Shown here: positions 58,926 to 64,000 of the stretch, piece by piece | Numbering within the stretch: the first letter of the stretch is position 1 | Layout of the letters: each line of letters starts with the position of its first letter | From: Rhizobium tibeticum | GTDB lineage: Bacteria; Pseudomonadota; Alphaproteobacteria; Rhizobiales; Rhizobiaceae | Length of the DNA: 64,000 bases | Reading direction: 5' to 3' | Assembly: GCF_900110205.1 (NCBI RefSeq) | Contig: NZ_FOCV01000031.1 | Location: 1-64,000, forward strand | Position numbers and translations under genes: made by a program | The notes under the pieces: generated by a model | Told to the model about the DNA's origin: nothing | The model's input: the letters and a program-made list of their open reading frames with translations, nothing else | The model's database searches: none

Positions 58926-59195
58926 GCTGGCTTCCTTTGAAAAGAGTAATACTGCCCCATGGTACAATAAGTTGCATTGCATTGAACTTCGCAGAATAGC
59001 GCTAACGCCTACTCAAAAGGGAGTATACGAAGCCCGCCACGAGCCACACCAGCTCAAGACGTTTGCATAGCGGTGACAGGATTGAACGTTTTTCTCTACC
59101 GCAGGTTGGCACCACATCTTTCTTTCATTTGACATGGCGATCGCCTATCCGCTTTACTCGACAGGCGAATCCGCGAAGGACACGATCGATCAGCC

Positions 59196-60170
59196 ATGGA
59201 ACCAGTCCTTTTCTCGACCCCCGACAATCCGATACCGGAGAACCGCACGGAAGGCTTCTTCGAGACGCATGATGGCTATCGGCTGCGTTATGCCGTCTTC
59301 CGCTCTGATGCGCCGGTAGCCAAAGGCACCGTCGTCCTCCTCCAGGGCCGCAACGAATATATCGAGAAGTATTTCGAGACGATCCGCGACCTGACGGCCA
59401 GTGGCCTCTGGGTTGCAACATTCGATCTGCGCGCCCAGGGCGGCTCAGACCGGCTTTTGAAGAATCGCCCCTACGGTCATGTCCGCCGCTTCATCGATTA
59501 CGAACACGACCTCGACACGTTTCTCGAGAAGATCGTGCTGCCGGATACCCGCCTGCCCTTCTTCATCCTCGCGCATTCGACCGGAGCGTTGATCGCGATG
59601 TCCGCCGCCCCCTACCTCTCGACGCGCATCGAGCGCATGGTGCTGACAGCCCCGTTTATTGGCCTCTCGGGCCAGGCAGCGTCGGAAGGTACGATCCGCG
59701 CGCTCGCTGGGGTCGCGTGTTCGCTCGGTCTCGGCTCGTTTCCGCTGACGCGCAAGCTCAAGGAACAGCCGTTCCGCGACAACCCTCTGACATCGGACCA
59801 GACGCGGTTCGAGCGCAACGCTGGTGTTGCCGCGGCCCATCCGGAATTGACGCTCGGGCCCCCGACGGCACGCTGGCTGCACGATTCGTTCCTAACGATC
59901 GACCGCGTGACGTCACCGAACCATCTGTTCTCGATCACCATTCCGACGGTCGTCATCGCGCCGACGCGTGACGAGATCGTGCCTTATATCGCGCAGGAGC
60001 GTATCTCCCGCTATTTCCGCGCCGCCCAGTTCGTCCCGATCAACGGCGCGCGGCATGAGGTGCTGCAGGAACGCGATGTCTACCGCAAGGCAGCGCTTGC
60101 AGCCTTTCACGCCTTCATTCCCGGTAGCGATGCCGAGTCCGTCGAGGAAGTCGAAGGTTTTGGCACCTAG
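59196..60170 (+). CDS. Alpha/beta hydrolase, lysophospholipase/monoacylglycerol-lipase-like
   Basis: 324 residues, no signal peptide. Serine hydrolase of the Hydrolase_4/PldB group: oxyanion region VVLLQGRNEYIEKYFETIRD, ATFDLRAQGGSDR, nucleophile AHSTGALIAM (Ser about residue 131), Asp in VIAPTRDEIVPY, His in NGARHEVLQE. This fits lysophospholipase L2-type proteins of Rhizobiales. Start ATG 59196 by family length; RBS is weak. Confidence 0.88.
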   Translation: MEPVLFSTPDNPIPENRTEGFFETHDGYRLRYAVFRSDAPVAKGTVVLLQGRNEYIEKYFETIRDLTASGLWVATFDLRAQGGSDRLLKNRPYGHVRRFIDYEHDLDTFLEKIVLPDTRLPFFILAHSTGALIAMSAAPYLSTRIERMVLTAPFIGLSGQAASEGTIRALAGVACSLGLGSFPLTRKLKEQPFRDNPLTSDQTRFERNAGVAAAHPELTLGPPTARWLHDSFLTIDRVTSPNHLFSITIPTVVIAPTRDEIVPYIAQERISRYFRAAQFVPINGARHEVLQERDVYRKAALAAFHAFIPGSDAESVEEVEGFGT

Positions 60171-60211
60171 CCCGGCCGCTATCCGACGACCTCGGCAAGT
60201 GCCGATGGCTG

Positions 60212-60997
60212 CTATCGATTGAGGACAGCCATCGCCTGCTCGTAGACGGCGCGGCTTCCCGCGGCGATGATCGAGCCGCCGTTTTCCGGGCGCCCGCCAT
60301 CCCAGGTCGTAATGATCCCGCCAGCGTTCTCGATGATGGGGATGATGCCGCCGACATCGTAGGGCTTCAGACTGTTTTCGATAACCAGGTCGACGTGGCC
60401 GGCAGCGAGCAACGCGTAGGCGTAGCAATCCGTGCCGTAACGGAAGAGCCGCACCTGGCTCTCGATCTCTGTGTACTTGTCCATCTCCGCGCCCGTGAAG
60501 AGATGCGGTGAGGTGGTGAAGAGAATGGCGTTCGCCAGTGCACCGCAATCGCGAACCTGCAGCCGGCGCTCTCCCTCCGGACCGTTGTAGATAGAACCAT
60601 TCGCATCCGCGAAGTAGCGCTCGCCGGTAAAGGGCTGCTCGATCATCCCCATAATGGCCCGGCCATATTGCTGCAGGCCGATCAGCGTTCCCCAGACGGG
60701 CACGCCGGAAATAAAGGCACGCGTGCCGTCGATCGGGTCGATAACCCACACGTATTCGCGGTCCAGGCCGATGCTGCCGTGCTCTTCACCAAGGATGCCG
60801 TGATCCGGGAAATGCTCCTCGATCAGCGCGCGGATGGCGACCTCAGCCGCCCTGTCGCCCTCGGTGACAGGGTCAAAGCCGCCCGACAGCTTGTTTGTCA
60901 CGTCGAGCCCGGAACGGAAACGCGGCAGTGTCTCGGCCTTGGCGGCCTCCGCCAGGCGGTTGAAGAACGAGCGATCAGGCAACATGGTGAAATCCAT
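60212..60997 (-). CDS. hisN: Histidinol-phosphatase, inositol monophosphatase family
   Basis: 261 residues. Mg-dependent phosphatase with the IMPase signatures DPVTEGDRAAEVAIR, GILGEEHG, WVIDPIDGTRAFISGVPVWG and YDVGGIIPIIENAGG. In alphaproteobacteria this form (HisN) dephosphorylates histidinol phosphate. It is sometimes labelled suhB. The start is uncertain: ATG 60997 or ATG 61024, neither with a good RBS. The MmgR-like sRNA next to it matches the remembered S. meliloti order. Confidence 0.88.
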   Translation of the reverse strand: MDFTMLPDRSFFNRLAEAAKAETLPRFRSGLDVTNKLSGGFDPVTEGDRAAEVAIRALIEEHFPDHGILGEEHGSIGLDREYVWVIDPIDGTRAFISGVPVWGTLIGLQQYGRAIMGMIEQPFTGERYFADANGSIYNGPEGERRLQVRDCGALANAILFTTSPHLFTGAEMDKYTEIESQVRLFRYGTDCYAYALLAAGHVDLVIENSLKPYDVGGIIPIIENAGGIITTWDGGRPENGGSIIAAGSRAVYEQAMAVLNR

Positions 60998-61103
60998 CGG
61001 TGGCGCGCGAGTGGCGCTTTTCATAGCGGAATTGCGGCCGGTTGCAAACGAGAGCGGCAGCTTTTAGCCGGCTGCACATTTTTTTTGCACTGCAAAATTC
61101 TGA

Positions 61104-61132
61104 TTGACAATTGTGCATCGCAATAGTAGCGT
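61104..61132 (+). promoter_or_regulatory. Sigma-70 promoter of the sRNA
   Basis: TTGACA at 61104-61109, 17 bases, then TAGCGT at 61127-61132, a good -35 box with a weaker -10. Start of the RNA about 61139. Confidence 0.6.
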
Positions 61133-61138
61133 TTGCTC

Positions 61139-61214
61139 ACAGTCTTCTGACTGTAAATACCCTCCTTGGGTGTTTCCTCCCTAGACTTGGACCGCCGCAA
61201 GGCGGTCTTTTTTT
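61139..61214 (+). ncRNA. mmgR: MmgR-like (alpha-r8/suhB family) trans-encoded sRNA
   Basis: About 76 bases: hairpin ACAGTC-TTCT-GACTGT (61139-61154), hairpin ACCC-TCCTT-GGGT (61159-61171), the unpaired ten-base TTTCCTCCCT (61173-61182) known as the ultraconserved motif of the MmgR/alpha-r8 family, then the terminator ACCGCC-GCAA-GGCGGT with seven Ts (61191-61214). MmgR is 77 bases in S. meliloti. It lies beside hisN there, responds to nitrogen source, and limits polyhydroxybutyrate storage. Neighbouring genes here agree. Confidence 0.85.
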
Positions 61215-61229
61215 GGCAGCCTGGAAGGC

Positions 61230-62111
61230 TTACTCGGCAGCCAGGGCAGAATCTGTCGCGAACTGCGCCACATAGACCGCCAACTGGCGCATGAAGGCGG
61301 TGATCGCTCCGACAACCAAGGCGAAGTCTGCACGCTTCTCCAGCGTAATTTCGTCGACATAGATCGACCGGTTCACTTCGATTTGCAGCGCATGCAGCCC
61401 GCGTGACGGGCGGCCGTAGTGCTCGGTGATGAACCCGCCGGCATAGGGCTTGTTGCGGATCGCGGTGAAGCCCATTTCCTCGAAAATGGCGACGGCGGCG
61501 CGCGACAGCTCTGCCGAGGCACTGGTGCCGTAGCGGTCGCCGATGATGAAATCGGGCCGCGCATTGCTGCCGGCCACCCGAACATTGCCCGGCATGGAGT
61601 GGCAGTCGATCAGCACGCCGAAGCCGAACTGCACATGCGTGCGGGCAATCAGGCGCCGCAGCGCCGCATGATACGGCTTGTAGACGCTCTCGATACGATC
61701 CAGCCCCTCCTGCACCGACAGCCGCCGGGTGTAGATCTCCATGTTCTCCGCAACGATGCGCGGAATAGTGCCAAGCCCGCCCGCCACGCGCAGCGAATTG
61801 ATGTTCGCGTAAGGCGGCAGCAGACCGTCGAACATGCGCGGATCGAGCTCGTAAGGCTCGCGGTTCACATCCAGATAGGCGCGCGGAAAGTTTGCAAGCA
61901 GGAGCGGCGCCCCAAGCGCGCTCGCATGGGCGAACAGCTCATCGACATAGTGGTCTTCAGAGCGGCGTATGGAAACGCCTTCGAGACGCGACTGGGCGAT
62001 GAACTCAGGAGGATAGATGCGCCCGCTGTGCGGCGAGTTGTAGACGAATGGAATGGTGTGCGACAAAGGCTCCCGGACCTCGAAAAGTGCGTATTCTGGG
62101 ATTTCGTGCAC
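61230..62111 (-). CDS. N-formylglutamate amidohydrolase-like protein
   Basis: 293 residues from GTG 62111 (GAGGG upstream); an ATG at 62156 is in frame but has no RBS. Same amidohydrolase family as the gene at 4337 but a different subgroup: FVYNSPHSGRIYPPEF, LDVNREPYELDPRMFDGLLP, LIDCHSMPGNVRVAGSNARP and EHYGRPSRGLHALQIEVNRS. The His/Asp/Glu metal positions are kept. Next to cpdR and MmgR as remembered in S. meliloti. Substrate unverified. Confidence 0.9.
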   Translation of the reverse strand: MHEIPEYALFEVREPLSHTIPFVYNSPHSGRIYPPEFIAQSRLEGVSIRRSEDHYVDELFAHASALGAPLLLANFPRAYLDVNREPYELDPRMFDGLLPPYANINSLRVAGGLGTIPRIVAENMEIYTRRLSVQEGLDRIESVYKPYHAALRRLIARTHVQFGFGVLIDCHSMPGNVRVAGSNARPDFIIGDRYGTSASAELSRAAVAIFEEMGFTAIRNKPYAGGFITEHYGRPSRGLHALQIEVNRSIYVDEITLEKRADFALVVGAITAFMRQLAVYVAQFATDSALAAE

Positions 62112-62297
62112 CCTTGTTCCCTCTTTACCATGCCAGGAGGCTACTGCTTCACCCATGTTGCCAGTTGCCGCACGGCAAGTCCATACTATCTCATGGGGAT
62201 GACGGCCCGGACGGCCTCTTCACCGGTTGTTTACTGGGCGAACTCTAGTGTAAATGGCTGGAGCCCACGCATAAATTACTGATCAGCGGTCTGGATA

Positions 62298-62660
62298 ATG
62301 ACTCAGAAGATACTTCTTGCAGAAGACGACAACGACATGCGCCGCTTCCTTGTGAAGGCGCTTGAAAAGGCAGGCTACAAAGTCCTCTCTTACGACAACG
62401 GCGCCAGCGCCTATGACAGGCTTCGCGAGGAACCCTTCTCGCTGCTCCTGACCGATATTGTCATGCCCGAAATGGATGGCATCGAGCTGGCGCGCCGCGC
62501 GACCGAACTCGATCCAGACCTCAAAGTGATGTTCATCACTGGATTCGCGGCCGTTGCGCTGAACCCCGATTCGAAGGCACCGAAGGACGCCAAGGTTCTT
62601 TCCAAGCCTTTCCACCTGCGCGACCTCGTCGAGGAAGTGAACAAAATGCTTGCCGCATAA
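62298..62660 (+). CDS. cpdR: CpdR, single-domain cell-cycle response regulator
   Basis: 120 residues, a receiver domain only. Acidic pocket in ILLAEDDNDMRRF, acceptor Asp in LLLTDIVMPEMDG (residue about 53), conserved Lys in VLSKPFHLRDL. In Caulobacter and S. meliloti CpdR directs ClpXP to degrade CtrA, and in S. meliloti it affects symbiosis. The sequence closely fits CpdR1. The RBS is weak (GGTCTGGATA). No CtrA box is evident upstream. Confidence 0.92.
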   Translation: MTQKILLAEDDNDMRRFLVKALEKAGYKVLSYDNGASAYDRLREEPFSLLLTDIVMPEMDGIELARRATELDPDLKVMFITGFAAVALNPDSKAPKDAKVLSKPFHLRDLVEEVNKMLAA

Positions 62661-62743
62661 GGCTTCCGGCAGCGCATGTCACAAAACCGAAAAAAGCCTA
62701 TTGACGGCAAAAAAGGTTTGTGGTCTATGCGCCGCCATCGGAT

Positions 62744-62818
<75 letters not shown>

Positions 62819-62828
62819 TTCGAATTCA

Positions 62829-62859
62829 AGGGCTTAGCGGAAAACCGCTAGGCCCTTTT
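62829..62859 (+). terminator. Intrinsic terminator after tRNA-Val
   Basis: AGGGCTTAGCGG with CCGCTAGGCCCT (12 pairs, one G-T), loop AAAA, then TTTT. It ends the tRNA transcript. Confidence 0.9.
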
Positions 62860-63224
62860 CCGTTTCGGGATGCTGGATGAAGCACCGCTTGCGCGCGGTT
62901 CCGCGAGCGCCCGCTGCCATGGCGAGAAAGGGGTGGGCCGCCTTCAGTCTTTGCGCATTTAATGCTCCGATCCCAAGAGCATTGGAGGCAGCCATGTCGC
63001 CATTTCTAGCGCCGCACGCCGTTGTCGCTTAACGCGGCGAAGGTTTTCTGCCGGAGCAGCCGGCAGCTCTGTGCCATCACGAAGAAAATCGGGCGGGCAG
63101 CAGACTCTGACGGCCGGCCATACGCGAACTGGGATGGCCGTTTGCCTTCCGGCATCAATTCTGGGCGTCTCGTTGAAGCGTCGCCTCGATATCCGCTGGG
63201 AGAGGCGCGCCTCCTCTTGAGACG
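62860..63224. other. Region after tRNA-Val without a clear gene
   Basis: About 365 bases. Small ORFs here have no good start sites or family features. I see no integrase, direct repeat of the tRNA 3' end or other sign of an attached element within the window. Confidence 0.45.
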
Positions 63225-63545
63225 CTACGGATTATTGTAAAAGGATCCGCTGTCGTAAACGCAGGCGTAGTCGAGCACGCACTGCTTGCCCGTCGCATCC
63301 CGGACATTGGCGGTGGAGCGCGCATAGCCCAACCCACACTTGGCGGGTGGATAGCGAAAGCTGCTGCCGCCAAAACCGGAGCGGACGAACACCTTCTTGT
63401 TTTGGCGGATAATCTGCGAGATTTGGCTGCAGGTGTGAGCGCGAGCATCGACGTTCAGTGCCCCAGCAGAAAAGGCTGTCGATGGCAGCAAGAGCGTGGC
63501 GGCCAAGATCGCAGCATTGAAGGCAGCACCAGATGCAGCGCCCAT
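63225..63545 (-). CDS. Small secreted cysteine-containing protein
   Basis: 106 residues from ATG 63545 (GGGGGA upstream). Signal peptide (FNAAILAATLLLPSTAFSAG), then a mature domain with four cysteines (HTCSQISQII, AKCGLGYARS, KQCVLDYACVYD), probably disulphide-bonded after export. Conserved look (FVRSGFGGSSFRYPPAKCG), but family not recognised. Precedes the end of the window with another small secreted gene upstream in the same direction. Confidence 0.68.
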   Translation of the reverse strand: MGAASGAAFNAAILAATLLLPSTAFSAGALNVDARAHTCSQISQIIRQNKKVFVRSGFGGSSFRYPPAKCGLGYARSTANVRDATGKQCVLDYACVYDSGSFYNNP

Positions 63546-63747
63546 TTCGTTTTCCCCCGGGATGAGCATGGCCGGAATCCGACTATACTCGTCTTTGGCG
63601 AACCGACAAATCGGCGGCCGCCGCACCCCGGAGTGGCCCGCTTGGGCGATAGGCTGCCAATCCGTAGACGATGCGCGCTGGTGCTGGCAGAACGCCCGCC
63701 AATCAGCGGGCGCTTCGTCCGATTTTCGTGCGCAGCAGCAGCCCATG

Positions 63748-63969
63748 CTACATGCACGCAGCCGCCGATTTCATTGCCGCCTCGGCAAGCGCCTTCGTTT
63801 TGTGCGAGCTTCCGACGGCCATAGCGGCCTTGCCGTCAGGGCGCTTCGCCACGACGCTGCATTTGTTGCTGTTCGGAGCATGTTCCACATAATAGTGGCT
63901 ACTTGCGGCGAGCGCCGGAGCGACGCCGAAGGCCAGGATAGCAACACTCAGAGCGATTTTCCTGATCAT
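63748..63969 (-). CDS. Small secreted protein
   Basis: 73 residues from ATG 63969 (GGAGGAAATGCG). Signal peptide (KIALSVAILAFGVAPALA), then a short mature part with conserved-looking YYVEHAPNSNKCSVVAKRPDG and two cysteines. Not recognised. About 200 bases upstream of the other small secreted gene, same direction. Confidence 0.72.
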   Translation of the reverse strand: MIRKIALSVAILAFGVAPALAASSHYYVEHAPNSNKCSVVAKRPDGKAAMAVGSSHKTKALAEAAMKSAAACM

Positions 63970-64000
63970 CGCATTTCCTCCATCTTAGCTTAACCGGCAG

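Noticed and set aside
58543..59070. 175-codon plus-strand ORF over the Hint gene with Pro-rich repeats
   Set aside because: It is the complement of the Gly/Asn repeat of the Hint protein, not an independent gene.
62819..63224. Possible integration (att) site at the 3' end of tRNA-Val
   Set aside because: No integrase and no repeat of the tRNA end in the window; the hairpin after the tRNA is an ordinary terminator.
63022..63240. 72-codon plus-strand ORF near the window end
   Set aside because: No start-site support or family features; overlaps the end of the secreted-protein gene on the other strand.

Overview
This 64 kb window looks like chromosomal DNA of a Rhizobiales alphaproteobacterium, most likely Sinorhizobium/Ensifer or a near relative. 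I base this on high GC, gene families typical of rhizobia (Omp10-like lipoprotein, homospermidine synthase, GapR/DUF2312, CpdR), and the order hisN - MmgR-like sRNA - N-formylglutamate amidohydrolase - cpdR, which I recall from the S. meliloti chromosome. No database search was possible. Names rest on motifs and remembered family features.

Layout. 1-1.4 kb: a frameshifted IS110-family transposase remnant. 1.4-6.6 kb: LysE exporter, pyruvate kinase coupled to a DUF1036 gene, N-formylglutamate amidohydrolase, DUF1244, gapR and an exported alpha/beta hydrolase. 7.0-17.7 kb: a complete assimilatory nitrate locus. It has nasT-nasS, then a sigma-54 promoter and an ANTAR-type leader ending in an intrinsic terminator, then narK-type transporter, nirB, nirD, nasA, cysG and an overlapping small membrane protein gene. 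A convergent HPP-CBS membrane protein follows. 18.9-25.6 kb: LysR regulator, DUF882 peptidase-like exported protein, orphan sigma-54 response regulator, pepF. 25.7-30.2 kb: palindromic repeat, pabB, aminodeoxychorismate lyase-like gene, diguanylate cyclase, YCII, DUF4440 and DUF3445 genes. 30.3-41.7 kb: homospermidine synthase, omp10-like lipoprotein, 5'-nucleotidase with LysM, hemH, the queCDE operon behind a preQ1-I riboswitch, qmcA-nfeD, kpsF, and an outer-membrane barrel. 41.7-46.1 kb: galU, lytic transglycosylase, an SGNH-fold protein lacking two catalytic residues, and a nucleotidyltransferase broken at a GC repeat. 46.2-52.6 kb: gltB-gltD. 53-58 kb: threonine aldolase, a 42-residue membrane protein, GNAT, LysR with divergent BASS transporter, and hsp20 with an RpoH promoter and ROSE-like thermometer. 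58-64 kb: a Tat-exported Hint-domain protein, hydrolase, hisN, MmgR-like sRNA, a second N-formylglutamate amidohydrolase, cpdR, tRNA-Val(GAC), and two small secreted proteins.

How it fits together. Nitrogen is the main theme. Nitrate is sensed by NasS/NasT, imported, reduced to nitrite (NasA) and ammonium (NirBD, with siroheme from CysG). The ammonium is assimilated through glutamate synthase (GltBD), and an MmgR-like sRNA tied to nitrogen status lies further along. RNA-level control is unusually dense: NasT antitermination leader, preQ1-I riboswitch, ROSE-like thermometer, MmgR-like sRNA and one further candidate sRNA. I found no CRISPR array, prophage or secretion-system island. The most novel items are the extra membrane gene inside the nas operon, the HPP-CBS protein beside it, the SGNH pseudoenzyme, the Tat-Hint protein and the unassigned terminator/sRNA near 57.9 kb.
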